A stretch of 64,000 nucleotides of DNA from Siccirubricoccus soli (GCF_024178315.1 NZ_JAMZIK010000057.1:1-64000); one strand, 5' to 3'. Shown: positions 28,232-36,784, counted from the stretch's first letter. Program-made: numbers and translations. The notes: generated from the sequence alone by a model not told the origin.

Positions 28232-28777
28232 ATGGACGAGATCATGAAGCTGATGATCGAGCAGCTCCGCGACGCCTACAGCGCGGAGAAGCAGGCGTTG
28301 CGCGCCATGGCGCGGCTGCAGAAGAAGGCCAGCACCCAGTCGCTGCGCGACGCCGTGCAGATGCATATCGACCAGACCGAGACCCAGGTGGAGCGGCTGG
28401 AGAAGGGGCTGGAGATGCTCGGTGGCCGGCCGGGCCGCAAGGTCTGCGAGGGCATGCGCGGCATCATCGAGGAAGCCCAGACCGAGCTGGAGGACCATGA
28501 CAAGGGCCCGCTGATGGATGCGCTGATCATCGCCGGGCTGCAGCGCGTGGAGCATTACGAGATCGCCGCCTACGGCACCATGGCCGCGCTGGCCAAGGCC
28601 GCCGGCCAGCAGGAGCTGGCCGACCTGCTGGCGGAGACGCTGGCGGAGGAGAAGGCGACCGACGAGAAGCTCAGCCAGCTCGCGGAAAGCGAGGTGAACC
28701 CCGCGGCGATCCAGGGCGCGCAGGCCGAGGAGCCGGCGAATGACCGGCGCGGCGGGCGCCGCGGCACGGCGGCCTGA
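28232..28777 (+). CDS. DUF892 (YciE/YciF) ferritin-like protein
   Basis: This 181-residue four-helix-bundle protein is of the YciE/YciF family, a ferritin-like group induced by osmotic and other stresses. The helices carry LRDAYSAEKQALRAMARL, HIDQTETQVERLEKGLEMLG, LIIAGLQRVEHYEIAAYGTMAALAKAAG and LAETLAEEKATDEKLSQLAE, with Glu and His spaced as in di-iron sites. The C-terminus is polar and disordered. It lies between the aldo/keto reductase and the Mn catalase on the same strand. Confidence 0.9.
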   Translation: MDEIMKLMIEQLRDAYSAEKQALRAMARLQKKASTQSLRDAVQMHIDQTETQVERLEKGLEMLGGRPGRKVCEGMRGIIEEAQTELEDHDKGPLMDALIIAGLQRVEHYEIAAYGTMAALAKAAGQQELADLLAETLAEEKATDEKLSQLAESEVNPAAIQGAQAEEPANDRRGGRRGTAA

Positions 28778-28897
28778 GCGGGAGACCGGACGGCTCCGGC
28801 ATCACGGCGCGGTGAGGGAGCCGCCTCGTTCTCGCCCCGCGCCCGAACCGGGGCGGGGCAGGCGGGTTCCTCCCGCACCGCCAACCGGGAGGCCCCG

Positions 28898-29770
28898 ATG
28901 TTCTATACCGACGGCAAGCTGCAATACCCTGTCCGCGTCGAGACTCCGAACCCGATCTTCGCCCGCGCCCTGCAACAGGCCATCGGCGGCGTCGAAGGCG
29001 AGATCCGCGTCATGATGCAGTACCTCTTCCAGGGCTGGGGCAGCCGCGGGCCGAAGAAGTACCGCGACATGCTGATCAACACCGGCACGGAGGAGATCGG
29101 CCATATCGAGATGCTCGCCACCGCCGTCGCGCTGAACCTCGAGGGCGCGCCGCTCTCGCTGCAGGAGGATGTGGCGCGGGACGGCGTCGCCGGCGCCGTG
29201 CTGGGCGGCATGAACCTGCGGCACATCCTCTCCACCGGCCTCGGCGCGACGCCGGAGAACGCCAATGGCGTGCCCTTCAACGCCAGCCACGTCTATGCCA
29301 GCGGCAACCTCGCCGCCGACATGCTCGCCAATGCGACGGCGGAGGCGACCGGCCGGGCGCTGGCGGTGCGGCTCTACGGCATGACGGACGACCCGGGCAT
29401 GAAGGACATGCTCTCCTTCCTCATCGCGCGGGACACCATGCATCAGCAGCAATGGCTGGCGGTGATCGAGGAGCTGGGCGGCATGGAGAAGGTGCTGCCG
29501 ATCCCGAACAGCTTCCCGCAGGAGATGGAGGCGAACCGCTTCTCCTACGCCTATTTCGGCCACCGGACGGACAAGCAGATCCCGATGGGCCGCTGGACGG
29601 AGGGCCCGTCCCTCGATGGCAACGGCACCTTCCAGCCGATGATCAGCGAGCCGCTGGGCGGCGAGCCGGTGCTGGCGCCGCCGCGGCCGGATGGCGGGGC
29701 GCAGCAGGAGCAGACCATGGCCGGCCCCGCTGCCAACGATCCCACCGGCACCACGCCCAACGTGGCCTGA
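28898..29770 (+). CDS. Manganese catalase
   Basis: This non-haem dimanganese catalase removes hydrogen peroxide. It has 290 residues with ferritin-like di-Mn ligands: Glu in IGGVEGEIRVMMQYLFQGWG, Glu and His in TEEIGHIEMLATAVALNL, Glu in ANATAEATGRALAVRLYGMTDDPGMKDMLSFLIARDTMHQQQW with the final His. The C-terminal tail is rich in Gly, Pro and Asn. It starts MFYTDGKLQYPVRVE as usual. Together with the DUF892 protein just upstream it forms an oxidative-stress pair. Confidence 0.94.
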   Translation: MFYTDGKLQYPVRVETPNPIFARALQQAIGGVEGEIRVMMQYLFQGWGSRGPKKYRDMLINTGTEEIGHIEMLATAVALNLEGAPLSLQEDVARDGVAGAVLGGMNLRHILSTGLGATPENANGVPFNASHVYASGNLAADMLANATAEATGRALAVRLYGMTDDPGMKDMLSFLIARDTMHQQQWLAVIEELGGMEKVLPIPNSFPQEMEANRFSYAYFGHRTDKQIPMGRWTEGPSLDGNGTFQPMISEPLGGEPVLAPPRPDGGAQQEQTMAGPAANDPTGTTPNVA

Positions 29771-29866
29771 CGGCCTGCCGGCGGGGCACCGCGCTGCGGC
29801 GCTCCGCCGGTCCCGCCCGTGGCAAGCCCCCGCCCCGCTGGTATGCTGGCGGGAGGAGGATTGCCG

Positions 29867-31024
29867 ATGATCGCCGATGCCGCTTTCGCCCTGCCCGAGG
29901 CCACCGAGGCGCTGCGTGAGACGGCGCTGGCCTTCGCCGCCGAACACTTGGCGCCGCACGCCCTGGCCTGGGACGCCGAGCGCTACTTCCCGGTGGAGGC
30001 GATGCGGGAAGCCGCCGCCCTCGGCATGGCCGCGCTCTATGTGCGGGAAGAAAGCGGCGGCGCCGGCCTCACCCGGCTGGACGCCGCGGTGGTGTTCGAG
30101 GCGCTGTCCACCGGCTGCCCGACGACGGCCGCCTACCTTTCCATCCACAACATGGTCGCCTGGATGATCGACCGCTTCGGCAGCGACGCCCAGCGGGCGG
30201 AATGGCTGCCGCATCTCATCCCGATGACCAAGGTCGCCTCCTACGCCCTGACCGAGCCCGGATCGGGCTCCGACGCCGCCGCGCTGCGGACGCGGGCGCG
30301 GCGGGAGGGCGACCATTATGTGCTGGACGGGACCAAGCAATTCATCTCCGGTGCCGGCGCCTCGGATCTTTATCTGACCATGGTCCGGACCGGCGGCGAG
30401 GGGCCGGGCGGCATCTCCGCCTTGTTGATTTCAAAGGAGACGCCGGGCCTTTCCTTCGGCGCCAACGAGAAGAAGATGGGCTGGAACGCCCAGCCGACCC
30501 GGCAGGTGATCTTCGACGGCGCCCGCGTGCCGGTCAGCGCCCTCCTGGGCGAGGAGGGCCAGGGTTTCCGCTTCGCCATGGCGGGCCTTGATGGCGGGCG
30601 GCTGAACATCGCCGCCTGCGCGCTGGGCGGCGCCCAGGCGGCGCTGGACAAGGCGCTCGCCTATGTCCAGGAGCGCCGGGCCTTCGGCAAGGCGATCGCC
30701 GATTTCCAGAACACCCAATTCCGCCTGGCGGACATGCAGACGGAGCTGGAAGCGGCCCGCAGCCTGCTGTGGCGTGCCTGCGCCAAGCTGGATGCGAAGG
30801 CCCCGGACGCCACCGCCTTCTGCGCCATGGCCAAGCGCTTCGTGACGGATACCAGCCACCGCGTGGCGGATGAGGCGCTGCAGCTCCTCGGCGGCTACGG
30901 CTACCTGGCGGAATACGGGATCGAGAAGCTGGTCCGCGACTTGCGGGTGCACCGCATCCTGGAAGGCACCAATGAGGTCATGCGGCTGATCGTGGCGCGG
31001 CAGATGCTGGGGCGGCGGGGCTAG
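29867..31024 (+). CDS. Acyl-CoA dehydrogenase
   Basis: This FAD enzyme makes the alpha,beta double bond in an acyl-CoA. The ATG at 29867 follows GGGAGGAGGA and gives 385 residues. Landmarks are SYALTEPGSGSDAAALRT, the FAD contact QFISGAGASDLY, RRAFGKAIADFQNTQFRLADMQTELEAAR, and LLGGYGYLAEYGIEKLVRDLRVHRILEGTNEVMRLIVARQML, in which the catalytic Glu is the one in EGTNE. This pattern is closest to isobutyryl-CoA dehydrogenase and short-chain types. No partner genes adjoin it. The stop TAG is within a repeat. Confidence 0.93.
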   Translation: MIADAAFALPEATEALRETALAFAAEHLAPHALAWDAERYFPVEAMREAAALGMAALYVREESGGAGLTRLDAAVVFEALSTGCPTTAAYLSIHNMVAWMIDRFGSDAQRAEWLPHLIPMTKVASYALTEPGSGSDAAALRTRARREGDHYVLDGTKQFISGAGASDLYLTMVRTGGEGPGGISALLISKETPGLSFGANEKKMGWNAQPTRQVIFDGARVPVSALLGEEGQGFRFAMAGLDGGRLNIAACALGGAQAALDKALAYVQERRAFGKAIADFQNTQFRLADMQTELEAARSLLWRACAKLDAKAPDATAFCAMAKRFVTDTSHRVADEALQLLGGYGYLAEYGIEKLVRDLRVHRILEGTNEVMRLIVARQMLGRRG

Positions 31025-31097
31025 AGCAATATCCAGAGCAGCTTATCTCCGAGCTGATGGATCACGCCATGCTCCATCAGCTCGGAGGCTGCTCTAG
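31022..31097. repeat. Dispersed TAGAGC repeat, family C, copy 3
   Basis: It starts with the stop TAG of the acyl-CoA dehydrogenase. It forms a long hairpin: AGAGCAGC and TCCGAGCTGATGGA pair with TCCATCAGCTCGGA and GCTGCTCT around a loop of about 11 bases. A short bulge (TTATC against G) separates the two stem parts. There is no T-run. It may serve as a transcript end or a mobile palindrome. Confidence 0.65.
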
Positions 31098-31169
31098 GCG
31101 AGGACGGCGTCGCCGGGCGACATCAGGTATTCCTTGCAACCATCAGGTGCATTCCGCCACACTATCGGA

Positions 31170-31505
31170 ATGTTACGATTATTCTCCAGCCTGCTCCTCG
31201 CCTGCGGCCTCGCCCTGCCGGCGGCGGCACAACGGGCCGTGGTGGTGGGGCCTCAGGACCAGGTGGTGATCGCACCGCGCGGTGCGCCGCAGCAGCAGCG
31301 GCCGGAGCCGGCCGCGCCAGCCACCGCCCGCATCCGGCTGGCGCCGAACGGGCCCGTGCCGATGAGAGGGCTCGGGCTGAACTGGTCCACCCTCGGGCCC
31401 CTGGCCGCGGCTGCGGCCCTGGCCATCCTGCTGCCGACGAGCAGCGGCGGTGGCGCGGCGGCCGGGGGCGGCCTTGGCGCCCCGACCGGCACCGTCGCCC
31501 GCTGA
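31170..31505 (+). CDS. Small exported protein of unknown function
   Basis: This 111-residue protein has a clear signal peptide (MLRLFSSLLLACGLALPAAAQ), a Pro/Gln-rich linker (APRGAPQQQRPEPAAPATARIRLAPNGPVP), and a hydrophobic C-terminal segment (LGPLAAAAALAILLP) followed by a Gly/Ala tail. It is probably periplasmic with a membrane-associated end. I recognise no family. Confidence 0.6.
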   Translation: MLRLFSSLLLACGLALPAAAQRAVVVGPQDQVVIAPRGAPQQQRPEPAAPATARIRLAPNGPVPMRGLGLNWSTLGPLAAAAALAILLPTSSGGGAAAGGGLGAPTGTVAR

Positions 31506-31520
31506 GCGCAGCCCGATCGG

Positions 31521-31615
31521 AAACTCAGACCGGGGTCCGGGGCCAGGTCCTGGCCCCGGCGGGAGCGCAGAGGGCAGAGCCTTCTGCCGGGGGTTCGGGG
31601 GCAGCGCCCCCGATC
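31521..31615. repeat. Dispersed palindromic repeat, family B, copy 2
   Basis: It contains AAACTCAGACCGGGGT, the palindrome CCGGGGCCAGG-t-CCTGGCCCCGG, then a cagagGGCAGAGCCttctg stem and a GGGGGTTCGGGGGCAGCGCCCCC extension. It overlaps the 3' end of the RHH gene, encoding roughly its last 30 residues and its stop codon. Confidence 0.75.
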
Positions 31616-31851
31616 CTTTCCCCCGGCGCCCCCTGCCCCACCTCCCGCAACGCGAAAACCCGCAACGCGCTGGCCAGAGGCTGCGCCCTCTCCCGGTCCA
31701 CCGCCGTCACCAGCCCCGCCAGGCTCTGACGGCGCCCGCGCGCCACCGCCTCCAGCGCCGCCCAGAATTCCGGCTCCAGCGCCACGGAGGTGCGGTGGCC
31801 GGCAAGCTGGAAGCTGCGCTTCCTGAGATGCCGCTCCGCCGCCTCGCTCAC
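31525..31851 (-). CDS. Ribbon-helix-helix domain protein with a repeat-derived C-terminus
   Basis: The first 75 or so residues are a ribbon-helix-helix DNA-binding domain of the RHH_4 type: LRKRSFQLAGHRTSVALEPEFWAALEAVARGRRQSLAGLVTAVDRERAQPLASALRVFALREV. Such proteins usually end about here. The remaining 30 residues, rich in Pro, Gly and Ala, are read out of repeat copy B2, which also supplies the stop. The ATG overlaps the fumC stop by 4 bp, so it is coupled to fumC, a pairing I recall as frequent in Acetobacteraceae. Its targets are unknown. Confidence 0.82.
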   Translation of the reverse strand: MSEAAERHLRKRSFQLAGHRTSVALEPEFWAALEAVARGRRQSLAGLVTAVDRERAQPLASALRVFALREVGQGAPGERIGGAAPEPPAEGSALCAPAGARTWPRTPV

Positions 31852-33284
31852 CCGCCGCCATCCAGCGTCGCGCCCGGCTCCACCATTTCCTCCGGCCGTA
31901 CCCAGCGATCGAAATCCTCCGGCGAGACATGGCCGAGGCGCTGTGCCGCCTCCTTCAAGGTCAGGTTCTCCGCCAGCGCCTTCTTGCCGATCTGCACCGC
32001 CTTGTCATAGCCGATCCGCGGGTTCAGCGCCGTCACCAGCATCAGCGACCGCGCCAAGTTCTCGGCGATCCGCTCGCGGTTCGGCTCCAGCTTCAGCACC
32101 ATGTGCTCGGCGAAGCTCTCTGCCGCGTCGGAGAGCAGCGTGGCGGATTGCAGCACGGCCTGGATGATGACCGGCTTGAAGACGTTCAGCTCCAGATGCC
32201 CCTGGGCGCCGGCCACGCTGACCGTGGTGGTGTTCCCCAACACCTGGGCGCAGACCATGGTCAGCGCCTCGGACTGGGTCGGGTTGGTCTTGCCTGGCAT
32301 GATGGAGGAGGAGAGGCCATCCGCCGGGATCACCAGCTCCGAGAGGCCGGAGCGCGGGCCGCTGCCGAGCAGGCGGATGTCATTGGCGATCTTGTTCAGC
32401 GAGACGGCGATGGTGTTCATCGCCCCCTGCAGCTCGACGAAGGCGTCATGCGCTCCCATGCCCTCGAATTTGTTCGGGTTGGGGGTGAAGGCGAGGCCGC
32501 TGCGGTTGGCCAGGATCTCGCAGAACACCCGGTCGAAGTCGCGGTGGCGGTTGAGCCCGGTGCCGACCGCGGTGCCACCCTGGGGCAGGCTCAGCAGCCG
32601 CGGCATCACGGCACGCAGCCTCTCCTGCCCCAGCTCCACCTGGCGGGCCCAGGCCGCGGCCTCCTGGCCCAGAGTCATCGGCACCGCATCCATCATGTGG
32701 GTGCGGCCGAGCTTGATGATCTCCCCCCATTCCTCGGCCCGCTGCCAGAGCGCCGCATGCAGCCGCCCGAGCGCCGGCAGCAGCCGGCCCTCCACCGCCT
32801 CCACCGCCGCGATGTGCATCATGGTGGGGAAATTATCGTTGGAGGACTGGCCGCGATTCACATGGTCATTCGGGTGCACCGGCTTCCGCGTGCCGAGGGG
32901 CTGGCCGAGGATCTCGTTGGCGCGGTTCGAGATGACCTCGTTGGCGTTCATGTTGGTCTGGGTGCCGGAACCCGTCTGCCAGACGGGCAGCGGGAAATCG
33001 GCGTCGCGGTCGCCGTCGATGATCTCCTCCGCCGCCTGGCGGATGGCCTGGGCCAGTTCCGGCGCCAGCTCGCCCAGCCGCTCATTGGCCTCGGCGCAGG
33101 CCCATTTGTGCAGGCCGACGGCGCGGATGAGGCCGGGGGGAAAATGCTCGCTGCCGATGCGGAACAGCCGGCGGGCGCGCTCCGTCTGCGGTCCCCAGTA
33201 GCGGTCGGCGGGGATGTCGATGCTGCCGAGGCTGTCGGTCTCGGTACGGGTGGCGCGGGCGGACTCGGTCTGGCTATCGGGCAT
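31848..33284 (-). CDS. fumC: Class II fumarate hydratase
   Basis: FumC interconverts fumarate and malate in the TCA cycle. From the ATG at 33284 it has 478 residues. Landmarks are DSLGSIDIPADRYWGPQTERARRLFRIG, SGTQTNMNANEVISNRA, HVNRGQSSNDNFPT, LGRTHMMDAVPMTLGQE, and the SS-loop GLSSSIMPGKTNPTQSEALTMVCAQVLGN. An ATG at 33398 would add 38 residues of poor quality and is rejected. It is divergent from the CMD-like gene and coupled to the RHH gene downstream. Confidence 0.95.
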   Translation of the reverse strand: MPDSQTESARATRTETDSLGSIDIPADRYWGPQTERARRLFRIGSEHFPPGLIRAVGLHKWACAEANERLGELAPELAQAIRQAAEEIIDGDRDADFPLPVWQTGSGTQTNMNANEVISNRANEILGQPLGTRKPVHPNDHVNRGQSSNDNFPTMMHIAAVEAVEGRLLPALGRLHAALWQRAEEWGEIIKLGRTHMMDAVPMTLGQEAAAWARQVELGQERLRAVMPRLLSLPQGGTAVGTGLNRHRDFDRVFCEILANRSGLAFTPNPNKFEGMGAHDAFVELQGAMNTIAVSLNKIANDIRLLGSGPRSGLSELVIPADGLSSSIMPGKTNPTQSEALTMVCAQVLGNTTTVSVAGAQGHLELNVFKPVIIQAVLQSATLLSDAAESFAEHMVLKLEPNRERIAENLARSLMLVTALNPRIGYDKAVQIGKKALAENLTLKEAAQRLGHVSPEDFDRWVRPEEMVEPGATLDGGG

Positions 33285-33396
33285 GGCGGGTGCCTCCTCG
33301 GACCTCAGATGGGGCAGGTCGATCGCCCTCGCCACCTCCCGCGGCAGCATTCGCCGCTTTGCGGCGTTGCAGCAAAAGGCCACCAAGGAGCCAGAC

Positions 33397-33969
33397 ATGC
33401 GTCTCCCCCTGCTCGACCCCGCCGGCCTCAGCCCGGAGCAACAGCCGCTCTATGCCGATATGCGCCAGGGCATCGAGACCAATTTCAAGGGCTTCGCCAC
33501 GATCGATGGGCAGGGCAGGCTGCTCGGCCCGTGGAATCCCTGGCTGCATGCACCGCATCTCGGCGGCCCGATCTGGGAGTTGGTGAAGGCGGTCTCCATC
33601 AATCCCCGGCTTCCGAAGCCGGTGCGGGAGGTGGCGATCCTCGTCACCGGCGCGCATTTCCGCGCAGCCTATGAGATCTACGCGCATGTGATCGCGGCGG
33701 AGGCGAAGGGGCTGTCGGACGCCAAGCTGGCGACGCTGGTGGCCGGGCAGCGCCCGCCGGAGCTGACGCGGGAGGAGGCCTGCGCCTATGACGTGGCGGC
33801 GGCGCTGAACCGCGGCGGGGTGCTGCCGGAGCTGACCTGGCGGGTGGCGGTGGAGTGCTTCGGGCAGGACGGGGCGATGGAGCTGGTCCATCTGGTCGGG
33901 GTCTACGCGCTGGTCTCGATGACGCTGAACGGCTTCGACGTGCCGGTGCCGGAGGAAGAGCGGGGGTAG
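33397..33969 (+). CDS. Carboxymuconolactone decarboxylase family protein
   Basis: This 190-residue helical protein is of the CMD/AhpD-like superfamily. The ATG at 33397 has an AAGGAG site. The core runs GPIWELVKAVSINPRLPKPVREVAILVTGAHFRAAYEIYAHVIAAEAKGLSD. The redox CxxC of AhpD is not present, so it is not an alkylhydroperoxidase of that type. YEIYAHVIAA matches the CMD domain. Homologues are often annotated as 4-carboxymuconolactone decarboxylase or similar without evidence; the function is open. Confidence 0.82.
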   Translation: MRLPLLDPAGLSPEQQPLYADMRQGIETNFKGFATIDGQGRLLGPWNPWLHAPHLGGPIWELVKAVSINPRLPKPVREVAILVTGAHFRAAYEIYAHVIAAEAKGLSDAKLATLVAGQRPPELTREEACAYDVAAALNRGGVLPELTWRVAVECFGQDGAMELVHLVGVYALVSMTLNGFDVPVPEEERG

Positions 33970-34096
33970 CGGGCTGCCGCCCCCCCCCTTGCGAGGGCCG
34001 GGCGGTAGGGCGAGGCGGCGGCGGCCGGAACACCCAGTTCCGGCCGCCCGGCCCCGGCGGTCCGGCCGAAGGCGCCGGCAACCGGGACGGCGCGGA

Positions 34097-34582
34097 TCAG
34101 TAGATCCCCATGGCCAGGCCCGCGGCGAAGGCGGCGCCCAGTTCCTCGCAGCGCACCAGCTCGGACGCCGGGATGGTCTTCGGCGCCAGGATCGCCTCCG
34201 GTGTCTGAGCCCGGGTGCAGACCAGAATAGGCGCGGCGATCGCCCGGAGCCGCCAGCCCGTGGCGATGCGCCGCATCTGGCGGATGGCGTTCTGCCCATC
34301 GCTGCCGGCGCAGACCAGCAGCGCATAGGGCCGCCCCTCGATCCGGCCCAGCACGGGGTAGTAGCAGCGGTCGAAGAACGCCTTCATCGGGCCGGAGATC
34401 GCCGCCAGCGTCTCCGGCGAGGCAAAGAGATAGCCATCGGCCGCCAGCACATCCTCCGGCGCCGCCTCGGCGGCGTGGCGCAGCACCACCCTCCCCTCAC
34501 CCGCCGCCGCGCGGGCCGCCGCCTCCGCCATCTGCCGGGTGCCGCCGGTATTGGAATGGTACACCACCAGCAGCGTCTTCAT
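34097..34582 (-). CDS. Flavodoxin family protein
   Basis: This 161-residue protein begins MKTLLVVYHSNTGGTRQMAEAAARAA, an FMN phosphate-binding loop (SNTGGT). LFASPETLAAISGPMKAFFDRCYYP is the second flavodoxin segment, and LLVCAGSDGQNAIRQMRRIATGWRLRA the third. It probably binds FMN and carries electrons or acts as an NAD(P)H-quinone reductase of the flavodoxin fold. It is divergent from the CinA-like gene across 45 bp. Confidence 0.85.
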   Translation of the reverse strand: MKTLLVVYHSNTGGTRQMAEAAARAAAGEGRVVLRHAAEAAPEDVLAADGYLFASPETLAAISGPMKAFFDRCYYPVLGRIEGRPYALLVCAGSDGQNAIRQMRRIATGWRLRAIAAPILVCTRAQTPEAILAPKTIPASELVRCEELGAAFAAGLAMGIY

Positions 34583-34627
34583 CGCCGCCGCGCCCGCGCT
34601 ATCCTGCGGCCGAGGGAAGGGAATTCC

Positions 34628-35830
34628 ATGCGCATCGAGATCCTCTGCACCGGCGACGAGATCCTCACCGGCAAGACCATCAACACCAATTACAGCCACA
34701 TGGCGCGCCGGCTGGTCGAGGTCGATCTCGGCGTCACCTGGGGCACGGTGGTGGGCGACGACCGCGAGGCGCTGCGGGCCGCCTTCCGCGAGGCCGCGCG
34801 ACGGGCCGATGTCGTCATCGTCAATGGCGGGCTCGGCCCCACGGTGGACGACCTCTCCCAGGAGATGGCGGCAGAGGCGGCCGGCGTGCCCCTGGTGCTG
34901 CACGAGCCCTGGCTGGCCCGGATGGAAGCCTTCTACGCCAGCCGCAACCGCCCCATGCCGCCCAACAACCGCAAGCAGGCCATGCTGCCGCAGGGGGCGG
35001 AGTTCATCGACAACCCGATCGGCACCGCCTGCGGCTTCGCGGTGACCATCGGCGACGCCCGCTTCTACTTCACCCCCGGCGTGCCGCGGGAGATGCACCG
35101 TATGCTGGATGAGCAGATCATCCCCCGCCTGCTGGCGATGGAGGGCCGCGCCGGCGTCACCCGCCTCAAGCGCTTCCACTCCTTCGGCATCGGCGAGAGC
35201 CGGGCCGACCAGATGCTGGACGGGCTTGAGGCGATGGCGCCGGAGGGCGCGGTGAAGCTCGGCTTCCAGGCGCATTACCCGCAGCTCGAGACCAAGCTGG
35301 CGGCCCGTGCGGCGGACAGCGCGGCGCTGGAGGCGATCCTGGCCCCGCTGGAAGCCGAGGTGCGGCGGCGCCTCGGCAATTTCATCGTCGCGGAGGATGC
35401 GCAGAGCCTGGAAGGCGCAGTGATCGCCGCGCTGGGCGAGGGCACGCTGGCGGTGGCCGAGACGCTGACCGGCGGCGGCATCGCGGCGCGGCTGGTGCAG
35501 GTGCCGGGGGCGGAGACGCGCTTCCGCCGCGGCCTGGTCCTGCCGCCGATGGAGACGAATGGCGCCACGGCCCTGGCCCAGGCGGCGAAGCTGCGGGCGG
35601 AAAGCGGCGCCAGCCATGCGCTGGCCGTGCTGGCGGCGGTGGAGAAGGGCGGCGGCCGCATCGCCATCGGGCTGGTGGATGGCGGTGGCGAGGTGACGCG
35701 GGAGGCGCTGCTGGTGGGCGACCGGGAGCGGGTCCGGCTGGGCGCGGCGGAGATGGGGCTGGACGTGCTGCGGCGCCGCCTGCAGGGCCTGCCGGTGGAT
35801 GAGGCGGTGGATTTCGAGCGGAAGGCCTGA
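34628..35830 (+). CDS. CinA-like protein with a degenerate C-terminal domain
   Basis: The first 165 or so residues are a good MoaB/CinA-type molybdopterin-binding domain: IEILCTGDEILTGKTINTNYSHMARRL, VVIVNGGLGPTVDDLSQEMAAEAAG, IGTACGFAVTIGDARFYFTPGVPREMHRML. The C-terminal half corresponds to the nicotinamide-nucleotide amidase domain, but the catalytic AESCTGG is AETLTGG and the TGIAGP region is not recognisable. The 400-residue length is normal. It therefore may keep ADP-ribose-type pyrophosphatase activity but probably not deamidase. Confidence 0.83.
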   Translation: MRIEILCTGDEILTGKTINTNYSHMARRLVEVDLGVTWGTVVGDDREALRAAFREAARRADVVIVNGGLGPTVDDLSQEMAAEAAGVPLVLHEPWLARMEAFYASRNRPMPPNNRKQAMLPQGAEFIDNPIGTACGFAVTIGDARFYFTPGVPREMHRMLDEQIIPRLLAMEGRAGVTRLKRFHSFGIGESRADQMLDGLEAMAPEGAVKLGFQAHYPQLETKLAARAADSAALEAILAPLEAEVRRRLGNFIVAEDAQSLEGAVIAALGEGTLAVAETLTGGGIAARLVQVPGAETRFRRGLVLPPMETNGATALAQAAKLRAESGASHALAVLAAVEKGGGRIAIGLVDGGGEVTREALLVGDRERVRLGAAEMGLDVLRRRLQGLPVDEAVDFERKA

Positions 35831-35878
35831 GCGCCCTCTTCCGCCACCGGGCAGCGGCGCGGGAGGGGGGAGGCCCTC

Positions 35879-36784
35879 CTACCCCAGCCTTGCCAGCAGG
35901 AAATCCACCTCCGCCCTCGTCTCCGGCGAGAGCTTCGGCCCCGGCGCGCGCAGCGCCGCGCTGGCGATGAGGCTGCGCTTCTGCAGCACGTATTTCCGGA
36001 CGGCGAGGCCGAGCCCGGGCTGCAGCTCCGTGCGGATGAGCGGCAGGTGGCGGTCGAAGGCATCCTGCGCCCCCGCGCGCTGCCCCTCCGCCATCAGCCG
36101 GCAGACCTCCACCAGCATTTCCGGGAAGGCATAGCCGGTCATGATGCCGTCGGCGCCGCGCGCCAGCTCCTCCGGCAGGAACTGCCCGCCATTGCCGCCG
36201 AGGATGGCGATGCGCCGCATCTTCCCCTCGGCAGAAAGCCGCCGCAGCGCGGTCAGCTTGTCGAGTCCCGGCCAATCCTCCGCCTTCAGCATCACCAGGC
36301 GCGGATCCGCCGCCAGCCGCCGGATCATCTCGACGGAGAGGAAGGTGCCGGTCGCCTGCGGGAAATCCTGCAGCACCCAGGGCGCCGGCGCGACCGCCGC
36401 CGCGGCCTGCACCAGATAGGCCACCGCCGCATCATCGCCGCGCAGCCCGCCGGGCGGGGCGATCATCACCCCCGCCGCGCCTTCCGCCATCGCGCCCTTG
36501 GCCAGCGCCTCCATGGTGGCGAAGCCGGGGGAGGAGACGCCGACGACCACCGGCACGCGGCCATCGACGCGCTTCAGCACGCGGCGGGTGAAGTCCAGCG
36601 CCTCGGCCGGGGTCAGCTTCGGCGCCTCCCCCATGATGCCAAGGATGGTGAAGCCATGCACCCCCATGGCCAGGAAGCCGTCGATCATCCGGTCGGTGCT
36701 GGCGAGGTCGAGCGCGCCGGACTCGGTGAAGGGCGTCGGCGTGATGACGAAGACGCCGCGCGCATTCTCATCCAGCCGCATCAC
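35879..36784 (-). CDS. Dihydrodipicolinate synthase family (DapA-like) lyase
   Basis: This class I aldolase of the DapA/NanA family has 301 residues and a TIM barrel. ARGVFVITPTPFTESGALDLASTDRMIDGFLAMGVHGFTILGIMGEAPKLTPAEALDFTRRVL is the start; the expected GxxGE is IMGEA. The Schiff-base lysine is in RLVMLKAEDWPG, and ILGGNGGQFLPEELARGADGIMTGYAFPEMLV is the family end. The product is unlikely to be true DapA, given the catabolic context: it overlaps an upstream M20 amidohydrolase gene by 4 bp and a TctC receptor gene lies further up. Confidence 0.88.
   Translation of the reverse strand: MMRLDENARGVFVITPTPFTESGALDLASTDRMIDGFLAMGVHGFTILGIMGEAPKLTPAEALDFTRRVLKRVDGRVPVVVGVSSPGFATMEALAKGAMAEGAAGVMIAPPGGLRGDDAAVAYLVQAAAAVAPAPWVLQDFPQATGTFLSVEMIRRLAADPRLVMLKAEDWPGLDKLTALRRLSAEGKMRRIAILGGNGGQFLPEELARGADGIMTGYAFPEMLVEVCRLMAEGQRAGAQDAFDRHLPLIRTELQPGLGLAVRKYVLQKRSLIASAALRAPGPKLSPETRAEVDFLLARLG

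Noticed and set aside
28778-28897. EcfG-type promoter before the Mn catalase
   Set aside because: A CGTT is present but no GGAAC-like box lies 16-17 bp upstream.
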